A stretch of 64,000 nucleotides of DNA from JAISGQ01 sp045604965 (GCA_045604965.1 JAZUPB010000014.1:70632-134631); one strand, 5' to 3'; positions 25,864 through 34,763 are shown, counted from the stretch's first letter. A program made the numbers and translations. The notes: generated by a model from the letters alone, not told the origin.

Positions 25864-27246
25864 TGCTTTCGCTTTTGCTTTGGTTATCACGTTGAGCTTG
25901 CCTGCAATTAACATACGGCTGACGATAAGATAGCAAATCATATTTAGTATCATAGCTACAGCCCAGGAAGCAGGATAGACTGCGTAAAGAGTGAGCAGAT
26001 TGGGTGACATTTCAAATATTGTGTAGATATAGATTATACGGAACACGCATACGCCGAGCAGGGAGGTTACCATAGGAAGGAAAGAGCGTCCCATACCTCT
26101 TAAACATCCTGCGAAAACATTCATAAGTGCAAACACCCAGTAAGAAAGTCCGATAAGCCTTGTTCTGTTGAGACCGCAGGCGATGACCTCAGGGTCGGAA
26201 TTATAAATGGAGAGGAGTTTGTCTCCGAAGAAAAACAGAACAGCACCCAGACCGAGGGAAATAACAACGGAGAGCACAGAGCAGATTGCACATACGCGGC
26301 GCACACGTTTGTATTTGCCTGCACCAACGTTCTGACCTGTAAAGTTTATGGAGGTGTCTGCAACACCGGATACAGCAACATTCAGGAAGCCCTCAATGCT
26401 GACAGCAGCAGTGTGCGCCGCCATAGCGGCTTCGCCGAAGGAGTTTATAGAAGACTGGATAAGTATGTTTGAGAAGGAGAACAGCGCGTTCTGAAGTCCG
26501 ATAGGCAAACCGACCTTTACCATCATAGCAAGCTTTTTGCCGTGAATTTTAAGCTTTGAGGGGATAAGGCGAATGGAGCCTTCGGAATGGAGGAGACTGA
26601 GGAGAACAAGAAATGCGGACAGCGCCTGAGACACAACGGTTGCTATAGCAACACCTGCAACATCAAAGCCGAAGCATATGACCAGAACGGCATTGAGAAC
26701 AACATTGAGCACACCGGAAACGGCAAGGAAATACAGGGGGCGTTTTGTATCGCCTACAGCGCGAAGGGTGGATGCGCCAAAATTATAGAAGGTGGTAAAA
26801 GGCATGCCGAGGAAATAAATTCTTATATAAAGAAGTGATTTGCCTATTACCTCAGGCGGTGTACCCATAGCGGTAAGCAGGGGCTTGGCGGCAATCTGTC
26901 CGATAACGCACACAATAATACCTGTCAGAAGGCTTGTAAGTGCGGAAGTGTGAACGGTTTTGCTGACCTCTTCGTCCTGGCCTGCACCCTTGAATTGAGC
27001 GATTATAATACTTCCGCCAAGAAAGAATCCTATAAAAAGATTTGTGACAAGATGTATTATAGAGGAGGTTGAACCTACCGCCGCAAGAGCAGTTTTGCCG
27101 TTTTCGGCAAACTGACCGACTATTATGGAATCAGCCGCATTATAGAGAAGCTGAAGAATATTTGAGAGTATGACAGGAAAGGCAAAGCGGAGCATCTTGC
27201 CGAGAAGAGGGCCGCTGGTCATATCGATTTCGTAGCGTTTGGACAT
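25861..27246 (-). CDS. MATE family efflux transporter
   Basis: 461 residues with twelve predicted membrane helices in two related halves, the MatE architecture. Diagnostic stretches are PVILSNILQLLYNAADSIIVG (first helix), FYNFGASTLRAVGDTKRPLY between the halves, and the second-half IGLQNALFSFSNILIQSSIN. MATE proteins export drugs, organic cations or flavin-like metabolites using Na+ or H+ gradients; this sequence does not tell which. The ATG at 27246 follows AGGGAGGTCACT. It is monocistronic, with a promoter at 27281-27310 and a terminator shared with the LRR gene. Confidence 0.92.
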   Translation of the reverse strand: MSKRYEIDMTSGPLLGKMLRFAFPVILSNILQLLYNAADSIIVGQFAENGKTALAAVGSTSSIIHLVTNLFIGFFLGGSIIIAQFKGAGQDEEVSKTVHTSALTSLLTGIIVCVIGQIAAKPLLTAMGTPPEVIGKSLLYIRIYFLGMPFTTFYNFGASTLRAVGDTKRPLYFLAVSGVLNVVLNAVLVICFGFDVAGVAIATVVSQALSAFLVLLSLLHSEGSIRLIPSKLKIHGKKLAMMVKVGLPIGLQNALFSFSNILIQSSINSFGEAAMAAHTAAVSIEGFLNVAVSGVADTSINFTGQNVGAGKYKRVRRVCAICSVLSVVISLGLGAVLFFFGDKLLSIYNSDPEVIACGLNRTRLIGLSYWVFALMNVFAGCLRGMGRSFLPMVTSLLGVCVFRIIYIYTIFEMSPNLLTLYAVYPASWAVAMILNMICYLIVSRMLIAGKLNVITKAKAKA

Positions 27247-27280
27247 AGTGACCTCCCTGAAAATGTTTCAATTGCTATGA

Positions 27281-27310
27281 ATTATATCACCGAAGCGATG
27301 CATACTGCAA
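27281..27310 (-). promoter_or_regulatory. Promoter of the MATE gene
   Basis: TTGCAG (27305-27310) and a perfect TATAAT (27281-27286) with an 18-nt spacer on the reverse strand. Confidence 0.6.
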
Positions 27311-27360
27311 GGACAAAACGGACTCATAGCAGGATAAACCGGCTGTACACAAAAAGCTCA

Positions 27361-27400
27361 CAAAGCCTGACACCTCTGAAAACAGATGTGTCAGGCTTTG
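27361..27400 (-). terminator. Terminator of the GNAT gene
   Basis: A 13-bp stem (CAAAGCCTGACAC with its complement), partly extended inwards, followed on the reverse strand by TGAGCTTTTTGTG, 16 nt after the GNAT stop codon. Confidence 0.85.
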
Positions 27401-27416
27401 ATAAAGAAAAAATAAA

Positions 27417-27938
27417 TCAGACAATGAGTCCGTAATGGGCGGTATCTCTATAGATGCCGTTCTTTTTTATTTCGTCCCGTGCGATTCCCTCAAGAGAGAA
27501 TCCCGATTTTTCGAGTACCCGTCTTGATGGGGCGTTATCCGCAAAGGTAAGGGCAGATATCCTGTGCAGAGAAAAACGCTGTGCGGCAACAGGGATAAAA
27601 GCCTGTACAGCAGAAGTTGCGATGCCCCTGTTTCTGTACGCTGAGGAAATAACATAGTCAAGAGAAGCTCTGTCGTAGGCTTTTGAAATGGCGTTAAGCC
27701 CCACAAGCCCGATAAAATGCCCTTTGTAGTCAATTGCAAGCTGCCAGCCTGTACCGTTTTTAAGCCAGTTTTCGCGCATTTTTATCATTGATAAAACCGT
27801 ATTCTCAGAAGGATCGGAAGGGAAACCTACGGTCATATTCTGCACAGTGCTGTCCGTTATAAGCTCAAGCAGAAAAGGAGCATCAAAAGAGGTTAGCGGG
27901 CGCAATACAAGCTCGGAAGATACCGTCACCATTTGCAT
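27417..27938 (-). CDS. RimJ/RimL-type GNAT N-acetyltransferase
   Basis: 173 residues. The layout is that of ribosomal-protein-like acetyltransferases: ELVLRPLTSFDAPFLLELI at the N-terminus, GLVGLNAISKAYDRASLDYVIS in the core, the acetyl-CoA loop SAYRNRGIATSAV, and the C-terminal FADNAPSRRVLEKSGFSLEG. Substrates in this subfamily include N-terminal amines and small molecules; the target cannot be read. The start at 27938 lies 13 nt inside the upstream DUF2804 gene and follows GAGGCGGTGAG, so the two are co-translated. Confidence 0.88.
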   Translation of the reverse strand: MQMVTVSSELVLRPLTSFDAPFLLELITDSTVQNMTVGFPSDPSENTVLSMIKMRENWLKNGTGWQLAIDYKGHFIGLVGLNAISKAYDRASLDYVISSAYRNRGIATSAVQAFIPVAAQRFSLHRISALTFADNAPSRRVLEKSGFSLEGIARDEIKKNGIYRDTAHYGLIV

Positions 27939-28972
27939 CTCACCGCCTCAGCAGATCCTAAAATGCCGTCCAGCACAAGTCTTCTGACTTCGCCGCTGTC
28001 ATCTCTTAGCATAACAGTGCCGTAATACCGTCCGAACACTCTGTTTCGGTCGATTTTTACAAGTCCCAAGGCACTGCAGCCGTCTGATGCAGAGTAAACA
28101 GGCACCATACGCAGATTTATATCGCCGTCCTCACCGATAAAGCTCCAGGATTCACGGTTCATATCATCAGGCACGGAAATATCAAGCTCGCCGATTTTAT
28201 AAGCCTTTCCTGCATAGAAGAAAACATTCTCTCCGCACTCGCTGCGATCGCCAAATCCCTCGCCTATATTGAATCCGAAGCGCTCGCCCTCATAAAGAGC
28301 AGACGCACAGCAATGGAGCCAATGGGTGTCGTGGGGAAATACGCCTCGATTCCATTCATAGCATCCGAAGGCGGAGTCAGGCTTGAAAACCGTCTCAATG
28401 CCTGCATAGCGGAGAGTTGCGGAAACAGGTATACAGCTTATTTTATGAGTATAATAAAAATTATTTCTGCTTGAAAAAGGAATGACTGCAGACATTCCCT
28501 CGTCCTTCTGAGTATGAAAAACTGCGGAGATATAAAGTTCTTTTACATCGTCAAAGTTTGGGAACCTCAGGGTGAGCCGTCTCTCGTTCTGACCTAAGGA
28601 TATGTTGATAGATGAATTTTTAGATCGGTAGACTATATCGCCAAAACCGCAGTTGTTGGGGAGCTCATAGCCTCCGAAGGTAAAAAGCTCGGTAGAAATA
28701 TTGGTCTTGTGCCAGCCTTCACGCAGGTTTACAACCGAAGCAGAAGCAATACCCATATAACTGTTGTCAGAAATAGAAACAGAGATGAGCCAGTCTTCAT
28801 TTCCAAAGGTATATAAATCCCATTCCTTTACGCCCACTCGGCGAAAAAAAGGTACATCACTGCGGTCGTAGCCAAGCAGAGGGGAGGTGCTCCAGCCCCA
28901 TTGCGAAAGCTGTCCTTTTTCGTTGAGAAGCCGTCCATCGACGGTTATTTTATTCTGATGTGAATACGCCAT
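27926..28972 (-). CDS. DUF2804 family protein
   Basis: 348 residues, soluble. The pattern HQNKITVDGRLLNEKGQLSQ followed by GWSTSPLLGYDR, KEWDLYTFGNEDWLISVSISD, CYEWNRGVFPHDTHWLHCCAS and GFNIGEGFGDRSECGENVFF matches DUF2804 proteins as I know them, an uncharacterised beta-rich family related in fold to carotenoid/lipocalin-like domains. No catalytic residues are established. It shares a transcript with the GNAT enzyme (13-nt overlap). No good ribosome site is obvious before the ATG at 28972. Confidence 0.75.
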   Translation of the reverse strand: MAYSHQNKITVDGRLLNEKGQLSQWGWSTSPLLGYDRSDVPFFRRVGVKEWDLYTFGNEDWLISVSISDNSYMGIASASVVNLREGWHKTNISTELFTFGGYELPNNCGFGDIVYRSKNSSINISLGQNERRLTLRFPNFDDVKELYISAVFHTQKDEGMSAVIPFSSRNNFYYTHKISCIPVSATLRYAGIETVFKPDSAFGCYEWNRGVFPHDTHWLHCCASALYEGERFGFNIGEGFGDRSECGENVFFYAGKAYKIGELDISVPDDMNRESWSFIGEDGDINLRMVPVYSASDGCSALGLVKIDRNRVFGRYYGTVMLRDDSGEVRRLVLDGILGSAEAVRCKW

Positions 28973-29074
28973 ACATATCAGAGCCTTTCGATCTTCTTAG
29001 ACATAATATTTTACCATACGAGAATAAAATACTCCACCCAATTGAAATAAAATTAAAAAATTTTCATTTTACTA

Positions 29075-29104
29075 TTGACAATAGTGTGTGACACACACTA
29101 TAAT
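29075..29104 (+). promoter_or_regulatory. Promoter of the padR-HAAS operon
   Basis: A perfect TTGACA (29075-29080) and a perfect TATAAT (29099-29104) with an 18-nt spacer that is itself part of a perfect palindrome (29081-29101). Confidence 0.9.
29081..29101. promoter_or_regulatory. Perfect 21-bp palindromic operator, probably for PadR
   Basis: ATAGTGTGTG, a central A, then CACACACTAT: two 10-bp arms in perfect inverted symmetry. It fills the space between -35 and -10 and overlaps the first three bases of -10. A dimeric winged-helix regulator bound here would block RNA polymerase. PadR-family members commonly repress their own promoters, so autorepression by the adjacent gene is the simplest reading. 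Confidence 0.8.
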
Positions 29105-29136
29105 ACAGACAACGATAACGTGAACGGAGGGATATT

Positions 29137-29484
29137 GTGAATACAGATGAGATCGTATCGGGTCTTATATTGGAGCTGAGAAGAGGAACGCTTATACTTC
29201 TGGTACTGAGCCGTCTTGAAAAACCAACTTATGGGTACAGTCTGGTCAGTGAACTGGAAAAGGGAGGAATACCTGTGGAGGCAAACACCCTGTATCCTCT
29301 TATGAGAAGGCTGGAAAGTCAGGGACTTTTAAAAAGCGAATGGGAAACAGGGGGCAGCAAGCCGAGGAAATATTACGTCCTGACAGAAGACGGAAAAGAA
29401 GTATTGGAGAGAATGAAAACGCACTGGAATGCGTTTTCCGACAATGTGAGAAATATATTGGAGGGTAATATCGATGAACAATAA
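29137..29484 (+). CDS. PadR-family transcriptional regulator
   Basis: 115 residues. It has the PadR winged helix (LILELRRGTLILLVLSRLEKPTYGYSLVSELEKGGI ... NTLYPLMRRLESQGLLKSEW) with the wing containing SKPRKYYVLTEDGKEVL and a short C-terminal dimerisation helix, so it is the small s-PadR form. The start is GTG at 29137 after CGGAGGGATATT. Family knowledge: PadR proteins are ligand-responsive repressors of detoxification, transport or envelope genes. It overlaps the next gene by 11 nt, and its promoter holds a 21-bp palindrome, so it most likely represses itself and the HAAS protein. Confidence 0.93.
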   Translation: MNTDEIVSGLILELRRGTLILLVLSRLEKPTYGYSLVSELEKGGIPVEANTLYPLMRRLESQGLLKSEWETGGSKPRKYYVLTEDGKEVLERMKTHWNAFSDNVRNILEGNIDEQ

Positions 29485-30472
29485 TGAATTGATTTCGCGT
29501 TATGTATACGCAGTTACAAGACTTCTTCCCAAGAAAAGCAGAGAAGAGGTGGGAAAAGAGATAGAGGGTAATATATACGAGATGCTGGAAGCAAGATGCG
29601 GAGAGATAACTCCCACAGAGCAGGATATAAGAGTTGTTCTGGCAGAGCTCGGAACACCTGCACAGCTTGCCCAGAAGTACGATACAGATTCTGTCGGACA
29701 CCTTATCGGCGGAGAATATTATTTCAAATACAAGATCGTTCTTAAAATAGTCCTTATTGCGGCGGTCATAGGCTCTGCTCTTGCCTTTGTGATGGGAATG
29801 ATATTCGACCGTGATCAGTCTGTGTTTGAATATGTTACCGAATGGCTGTTTAGCGCAGCTCCTGGAATGATAATGTCCGCCTTTGCGGTAATAACCTTCG
29901 TCTTTGCGATCCTTGAGCGCAGGAAGGTAAATATTGACGACAAGCTTGACAATCTTCCCAGCATTCCCGAAAAGCAGGAGAAGATAAAAACAGCTGATTG
30001 CATAGTTGATATCTGTTTTGCCATTTTCTTTACGGTTCTTATCCTTCTGTTCGGAGACGTAGTACCTATTATCGCCAACATCAGCGAAGAAGGAATGGAT
30101 ATAAAATCCATCCCGTTGTTCAATGTTGAAGCAGCACAGGCAGCGTGGATACCGCTTATCCTGTGGACTGTGATGACTGTTACAAGAAACATCATCCGTA
30201 TAGTTGAGGGGCGCCGAAATATGACGGTGTTTGTAACAGGTCTTGTTACAAGTGTGGTTTCGGTGATCTGTGCATTTATTTTCCTTCTTCGCTCAGATGT
30301 ATTCAACACAGAAGGACTTCGTCTGGCAGCAGCTATGACAGGTGATGCACAGGAAGTTATAACAAAACTGTTTGACAACATCGGAATAGTTCTCTTTGCC
30401 AGCATAACTTTCGGTCATATCGTGGATAACATAGTCAGTTTCGTACACGCACTGAAAAGTAAAAACGCATAA
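29474..30472 (+). CDS. HAAS-domain membrane protein paired with PadR
   Basis: 332 residues. The N-terminal 80 residues form a helical HAAS/DUF1700-type domain (SRYVYAVTRLLPKKSREEVGKEIEGNIYEML ... VLAELGTPAQLAQKY), found in membrane proteins encoded next to PadR regulators. Seven or so hydrophobic helices follow (starting at about residues 88, 128, 172, 212, 243, 300). The domain is thought to couple the regulator to a membrane or envelope signal, but the mechanism is not established. Overlap with padR is 11 nt, with GGAGGGTAATATCG before its ATG. The terminator begins at the base after its stop codon. Confidence 0.82.
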   Translation: MNNNELISRYVYAVTRLLPKKSREEVGKEIEGNIYEMLEARCGEITPTEQDIRVVLAELGTPAQLAQKYDTDSVGHLIGGEYYFKYKIVLKIVLIAAVIGSALAFVMGMIFDRDQSVFEYVTEWLFSAAPGMIMSAFAVITFVFAILERRKVNIDDKLDNLPSIPEKQEKIKTADCIVDICFAIFFTVLILLFGDVVPIIANISEEGMDIKSIPLFNVEAAQAAWIPLILWTVMTVTRNIIRIVEGRRNMTVFVTGLVTSVVSVICAFIFLLRSDVFNTEGLRLAAAMTGDAQEVITKLFDNIGIVLFASITFGHIVDNIVSFVHALKSKNA

Positions 30473-30513
30473 TCAAAAGTCCTGAGAAGACATTGTCTTC
30501 TCAGGACTTTTGA
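30473..30513. terminator. Strong bidirectional terminator
   Basis: A 19-bp perfect stem (TCAAAAGTCCTGAGAAGAC with its complement) and a 3-nt loop. It starts immediately after the HAAS stop codon and ends six bases before the convergent gene at 30519. T-rich ends on both strands. Confidence 0.92.
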
Positions 30514-30518
30514 TACGG

Positions 30519-31355
30519 TTATTCAGCTGCAGATGCAAACATTTCGGGGTAGAGTTTTTTGTACTCTGCCAGCAGAAGCTTTGCGTTTTCATAGGATTTG
30601 CAGAGCTTTTCCTTTTCGCTCAGTTCTTCTGTCATACGAACAAGACAGAAGCCAAGACGTGGAGATTCGCCTATCTTTATGCACTCGTTGAGGATCTCCA
30701 TATGAGTGATCTCCATCCATAATGGAGCGCCTTCATAGGATTCGAAGAATTCTTCGCCCTTAGCGCTGACCATAACATCGAAAAGATCCTTTTCAACTAT
30801 CCACAGCATAGAGGTAGGCTTGCCATTGAGGTGCTCAAGCGTCTGATCGTACTGAATCAGTGTTTCTGCGCCGCCTTCGCCATAAATATTGAAGTCGTTG
30901 ACAAAAACATTGATCTCGCCGTTTTCATCCCAGTCGGAAGTATGGGATTTGAGCTCGTTCTGGAGCTCGTGAGTGATTGAGGAAGGATAATCACTGAAGC
31001 TGACATATACAGTGGCAGTGATGTCGCACTCCTCAGGAAGAGAAATAATTGTAAAATAAACGAGGATAAATATGCCGAAAGCGGCTACAAGAATAAGAGT
31101 CTTGTTTCTGTACCAGAAATTCTCTATCCACTTAAAAAAGCCGAGTTTCGGGGGAGTGTATTCCTCTATATTGGATTCACGGGCATTTATTTCATCCAGT
31201 ATCTGCTTTTCAGCCTCTTCGCTGCTGGGACCGACATAATTGTCATCAATAGTGATGATTACGCCTTCGTTTTCTTCGTCATATGCAGCAGTGACAGCAG
31301 ATTCTTCGGATGCGGATTCCTCGGTGATCTCGTTTTCGAGAAGCTTTTCGTCCAT
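30519..31355 (-). CDS. Single-pass membrane protein of unknown function
   Basis: 278 residues. An acidic cytoplasmic N-terminus of about 80 residues (EESASEESAV, ITIDDNYVGPSSEEAEKQI) precedes a short basic/aromatic stretch (FFKWIENFWYRNK) and one helix at about residues 85-106. The external domain is about 170 residues and starts with PEECDITATVYVSFSDYPSS. No family is recognised. The start is ATG at 31355 with AAAGGAG 11 nt upstream; the ATG at 31385 is in the 5' UTR close to the predicted transcription start. Confidence 0.7.
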   Translation of the reverse strand: MDEKLLENEITEESASEESAVTAAYDEENEGVIITIDDNYVGPSSEEAEKQILDEINARESNIEEYTPPKLGFFKWIENFWYRNKTLILVAAFGIFILVYFTIISLPEECDITATVYVSFSDYPSSITHELQNELKSHTSDWDENGEINVFVNDFNIYGEGGAETLIQYDQTLEHLNGKPTSMLWIVEKDLFDVMVSAKGEEFFESYEGAPLWMEITHMEILNECIKIGESPRLGFCLVRMTEELSEKEKLCKSYENAKLLLAEYKKLYPEMFASAAE

Positions 31356-31387
31356 AGTAAAATGTTCTCCTTTAAAAGTATACACTT

Positions 31388-31415
31388 AATATACCATTTG
31401 TGACAGAAAAGTCAA
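31388..31415 (-). promoter_or_regulatory. Promoter of the 30.5-31.4 kb membrane protein gene
   Basis: TTGACT (31410-31415) and TATATT (31388-31393), 16-nt spacing on the reverse strand. Confidence 0.55.
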
Positions 31416-31443
31416 TGAACAAAAAACAAATGCTTTGTGATGA

Positions 31444-32418
31444 CTAATTTCTGCGCTTAACCGACTGGCGCTCGACGATCTCACCGCGAACCAACAGTCT
31501 GCAGGGAACTGTATTGCCGTCGATAGCGGAAAACAGTGAAAGCACAGCGCTTTCGCTCATCTTTCTGGTGTCAACGCGGCAGGTGGTGAGCTTTGGTTCG
31601 CAGGCAGAGGCAACAGGGGAATCGTCATAACCCACAACAGAGATATCTTCGGGAACACGAATTCCTTTGCTCCTTAGCTGATCGATAAGACGCACCGCAG
31701 TATCATCGCAGTTACAGACAAAAGCATCAGGCAAAGAAGCGGGCAGGGAAACGGTATCAGATAAAATGCCGTTTCTGCGGTCGGGAATGACCCAATCCGG
31801 ACGCTGAGGAAGAAGATGCTGGATCACAGCGCGGTGGTAGCCAAGATATCGGTCAAGTATGCTTGTGGTCTCAAATACAGAGCCTACAAATCCGATATTT
31901 CTGTGACCGCAGTCGATAAGATATTTTGTAATGCGATAGCAGTCGTTTGTGTTATCACTTACAATTGAAGGGGCATCGGACATATCAGAATAGAAATCCA
32001 GCAGTACATAAGGTTTGCCGGTATCGGAAATGGTGTTTATGTAGCTGTCTGTAAACTGTCCGAGGAAGATAATACCGTCTGAAAGCGAAAAAAGTCCGGG
32101 CAGATTGAGGGCGCGCTCATCAGAATCCGAAATTATCTCAAGGGTCGTCAGAGCATCGGAAGCCGCCGCCGCAATGCTTATTTCGCTGTAAAATCTCGAA
32201 TAGAAAGTGTTTGTGCCGAAAAAGTGCTCCGGCACAAGAACTCCTATGCTTTTGGGTTTGGCTGTCGGGGCTTGGGTATAACCGAGCTCGGCAGCTTTTT
32301 TCTGTATTTCCGAACGGAGAGACTCGCTTACTCCGTCCTTACCGCCGAGTGCTTTTGAGACCGTAACGGTACTGACGCCCAAAATCTCGGCGATATCTCT
32401 CATAGAGACCCTTTTCAA
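31444..32418 (-). CDS. LacI-family transcriptional regulator
   Basis: 324 residues. The N-terminal LacI helix-turn-helix is MRDIAEILGVSTVTVSKALGG with hinge helix SLRSEIQKKAAELGYT, followed by a periplasmic-binding-protein-like sensor domain (PKSIGVLVPEHFF ... EDISVVGYDDSPVASACEPKLTTCRV). The start is TTG at 32418, nine bases after GAGGA. It ends the operon GH130, 2-epimerase, lacI with only a 5-nt gap after the epimerase stop. It therefore likely responds to a mannoside or derived sugar and controls the promoter at 34760-34788, where an inverted repeat AACTAA...TTAGTT surrounds the -10. Confidence 0.93.
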   Translation of the reverse strand: MKRVSMRDIAEILGVSTVTVSKALGGKDGVSESLRSEIQKKAAELGYTQAPTAKPKSIGVLVPEHFFGTNTFYSRFYSEISIAAAASDALTTLEIISDSDERALNLPGLFSLSDGIIFLGQFTDSYINTISDTGKPYVLLDFYSDMSDAPSIVSDNTNDCYRITKYLIDCGHRNIGFVGSVFETTSILDRYLGYHRAVIQHLLPQRPDWVIPDRRNGILSDTVSLPASLPDAFVCNCDDTAVRLIDQLRSKGIRVPEDISVVGYDDSPVASACEPKLTTCRVDTRKMSESAVLSLFSAIDGNTVPCRLLVRGEIVERQSVKRRN

Positions 32419-32423
32419 TTATA

Positions 32424-33704
32424 TCAGTCCTCGTAATTCATATCATCGCCAATGGAGATGGTGAGCTCGTCACTGCTTTCCGAACCGCCGAAGCGTTCCA
32501 GGATCTCGCAGGCCTGCTGCCACTCGACCATTTTAATGCACATTCTGCCGTTATGATACGGACATTTCCATTCACCTGCAAGGCAGCCTTCAGAGGGAAT
32601 TCCGTCATCGGAAACCCCGTTGTACCATTCGCCGCTGCCTTCACGGCGGTCGATGAAATTATCTTGAATATAGTCCCAGATGCCGTATGCGGCACGAAGA
32701 TATTTCTCATCAAGAGTGCAGAGATATGCGTTGGTAAAGCCGAGAACAGACTCTGCCTGAGCCCACCAGGTGTGCTCCTGCTCGTTGTCTCCGTCCACAG
32801 CATCGCATATAAACGCGCCGCTTTCGGAGATAGCCTTTCCGTAGACCTCTTCGGCAAGGGCAACGGTAACATCGTGACATTTGTCAAACAGGGGAGCGTA
32901 TTTTTTCTCGCTGTCACAGCTTGAAACGGTAACGCCTGCAAGGTCCATAAGCCAGGAGGCTTCGATCTCGTGGCCGTAAGAGCGGATATCTCCCAGAGGC
33001 TCCATATTTTCATCAAAGAAAACATTGAGAGAACGCTTTTCGCTGTTGTATACCTTGCCTGTATATTCCTCAAGAAGCCAGGCAAGTCTTTCACGCACGC
33101 GCTCTTCGCCGCCGGCTTCGAACAGCTCGGCGTAAGCCTCGGCAAGATGCAGTATGGTGTTCATAGTGTACTTTGAAATTACGCCGCTTTCGCTGAGACG
33201 TATATTTATAACAGGGACAAATGCGTCGGTGAGAGCCTCGTGATAGCGTTCGCCGTCACGGCATTTTGTCTCGATAATATCGAAAAGTTCCATAGCAAGC
33301 TCAAGAGGTTCCTTTTCGCCGCTTGCTCTTGCGTAAGAGGCGAGAGCGTATACGGCAAAGGACTGAGCATATGTGTGCTTGCTGATATCGCACATACCGC
33401 CATCACGCATAACCGACCAGTAGATTCCGCCGTTCTCCTTATCTATCATCTTATCGCGGATAAATTTATAGGCGTGCTCGGCATCCTCAAGAAGCTGGTC
33501 GGTTCCGAGCAGCATATAGCTGTTTGAAAAGAACCACAGCACACGGCTCATATATACAGCTCCCTTGTGTGCTTCCTCATCTATTGCAAGAGAGTAGTCG
33601 CGCTGTCCGTAGTAACCGCCCTTCTCTTCGTCACGCATATTGCGCCAGAACGGTATAAGCTGATTTTCCAGATGCTCAAGCATCCCTTCGGCCATTTGTC
33701 TCAT
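32424..33704 (-). CDS. Cellobiose 2-epimerase / N-acylglucosamine 2-epimerase family protein
   Basis: 426 residues of the AGE superfamily (alpha6/alpha6 barrel). Characteristic stretches are LIPFWRNMRDEEKGGYYGQRD, EEAHKGAVYMSRVLWFFSNSY, KHTYAQSFAVYALASYARAS, YGHEIEASWLMDLAG with the catalytic His, and EHTWWAQAESVLGFTNAY. Family knowledge: cellobiose 2-epimerases convert beta-1,4-linked glucose and mannose at the reducing end, for example mannobiose to mannosyl-glucose. Its place directly after a GH130 phosphorylase gene supports a beta-mannan use pathway rather than sialic-acid metabolism. The start overlaps the GH130 stop (TGATG), giving translational coupling. No signal peptide, so it is cytoplasmic. 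Confidence 0.9.
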   Translation of the reverse strand: MRQMAEGMLEHLENQLIPFWRNMRDEEKGGYYGQRDYSLAIDEEAHKGAVYMSRVLWFFSNSYMLLGTDQLLEDAEHAYKFIRDKMIDKENGGIYWSVMRDGGMCDISKHTYAQSFAVYALASYARASGEKEPLELAMELFDIIETKCRDGERYHEALTDAFVPVINIRLSESGVISKYTMNTILHLAEAYAELFEAGGEERVRERLAWLLEEYTGKVYNSEKRSLNVFFDENMEPLGDIRSYGHEIEASWLMDLAGVTVSSCDSEKKYAPLFDKCHDVTVALAEEVYGKAISESGAFICDAVDGDNEQEHTWWAQAESVLGFTNAYLCTLDEKYLRAAYGIWDYIQDNFIDRREGSGEWYNGVSDDGIPSEGCLAGEWKCPYHNGRMCIKMVEWQQACEILERFGGSESSDELTISIGDDMNYED

Positions 33705-34723
33705 CAGATTCGCCCGCTTTCGGTATCAATTTCGTTTGTAAGACTGTTCTTTATAATATAATCCACTGCTTCATCGACCGTGGTAAAGGCGACGCCTACG
33801 TAAGAGTCGGCAGAGCCATAATAGATAGCTATTCTGCCTGTATCGCCGTCTGTGAGCGCGGCGCAGGGGAATACAACGCTTGGAACGAAGCCTGTTTCCT
33901 CATAGGGCATTTCGGGAGCTAACAGGAAGTTGCGGCAGCGATATTTTACCCTGGAGGGCTCATTTATATCCAGGATCGCACCGCCCATTGAATAAACATA
34001 ACCGCTGCAGGTGTGGCATACACCGTGATAGAACATCAGCCAGCCTTCGCTTGTTTCGATGGGGGCAGCGCCGCCGCCGATTTTCAGAGACTGCCAGCCT
34101 TTGGTAGGAGCCATAACGTGCTTATGCTTGCCCCAGTAGGTGAGATCAGGACTTTCGGAAAGATAAATATCACCGAAAGGTGTGTGACCGTTGTCGCTGG
34201 GACGGGAAAGCATTACATAGTTGCCGTTTATTCTTCTGGGGAAGAGAACCGCGTTGCGTGTGGGGGGAAGGAACGGGTTTTCAAGTCTGGTGTAGGTTTT
34301 GAAATCCTTTGTCTTGGCAACGCCGATAGCAGGACTGTAAAAGTCGGTGCACCACATAACAAGATACCAGCCGTCATCAATAGGGACCACTCTTGGGTCA
34401 TAGGCATATCTCGGCTGGAAGGGCTTGCCCTCTTCGTCGATAAAGGAAATGGGCTCTTCCTCGAAATCCCAGTTGATGCCGTCGCGGCTGCGGCCTGTGT
34501 AAAGACGGGAAATTCCATCGCAGCCGTCGCCTCTGAAAACGCCTGCAAATGCACCCTCAAAGGGTATTAATGCGCTGTTGAATATTCTGTCAACGTCCTT
34601 TATGGGGTGACGCTTGGTTATGGGGTTTTTGCTGTATCTCCATACAGGGCGGTCATAACCCTCGGGCTTGTCCTCCCAGGGAATGTTGGGGAGAGAGGCG
34701 CAATTTATAAGCTTTACGGACAT
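33704..34723 (-). CDS. GH130 beta-1,4-mannoside phosphorylase
   Basis: 339 residues, five-bladed propeller family GH130. Signals are NPITKRHPIKDVDRIFNSAL, GISRLYTGRSRDGINW, YDPRVVPIDDGWYLVMW with the catalytic Asp region, RNAVLFPRRINGNYVMLSRPSD, KIGGGAAPIETSEGWLMFYHGV and YYGSADSYVGVAFT. These enzymes phosphorolyse mannosyl-glucose or beta-1,4-mannooligosaccharides to mannose 1-phosphate. The length is closer to the mannooligosaccharide phosphorylase type (GH130_2) than to the longer mannosyl-glucose phosphorylases, which is inference. It heads the operon with the epimerase and LacI and has a very strong ribosome site (AAGGAGGATGTAA). Confidence 0.92.
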   Translation of the reverse strand: MSVKLINCASLPNIPWEDKPEGYDRPVWRYSKNPITKRHPIKDVDRIFNSALIPFEGAFAGVFRGDGCDGISRLYTGRSRDGINWDFEEEPISFIDEEGKPFQPRYAYDPRVVPIDDGWYLVMWCTDFYSPAIGVAKTKDFKTYTRLENPFLPPTRNAVLFPRRINGNYVMLSRPSDNGHTPFGDIYLSESPDLTYWGKHKHVMAPTKGWQSLKIGGGAAPIETSEGWLMFYHGVCHTCSGYVYSMGGAILDINEPSRVKYRCRNFLLAPEMPYEETGFVPSVVFPCAALTDGDTGRIAIYYGSADSYVGVAFTTVDEAVDYIIKNSLTNEIDTESGRI

Positions 34724-34736
34724 TTACATCCTCCTT

Positions 34737-34763
34737 AACTAATTGATTACTTAATTGTTAGTT
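34737..34763. promoter_or_regulatory. Inverted repeat overlapping the GH130 -10, possible LacI operator
   Basis: AACTAA (34737-34742) and TTAGTT (34758-34763) flank an AT-rich 15-bp centre and cover the -10 and transcription start. It lacks the usual central CG of LacI-family sites, so the assignment rests on position and on the lacI gene in the operon. Confidence 0.4.
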
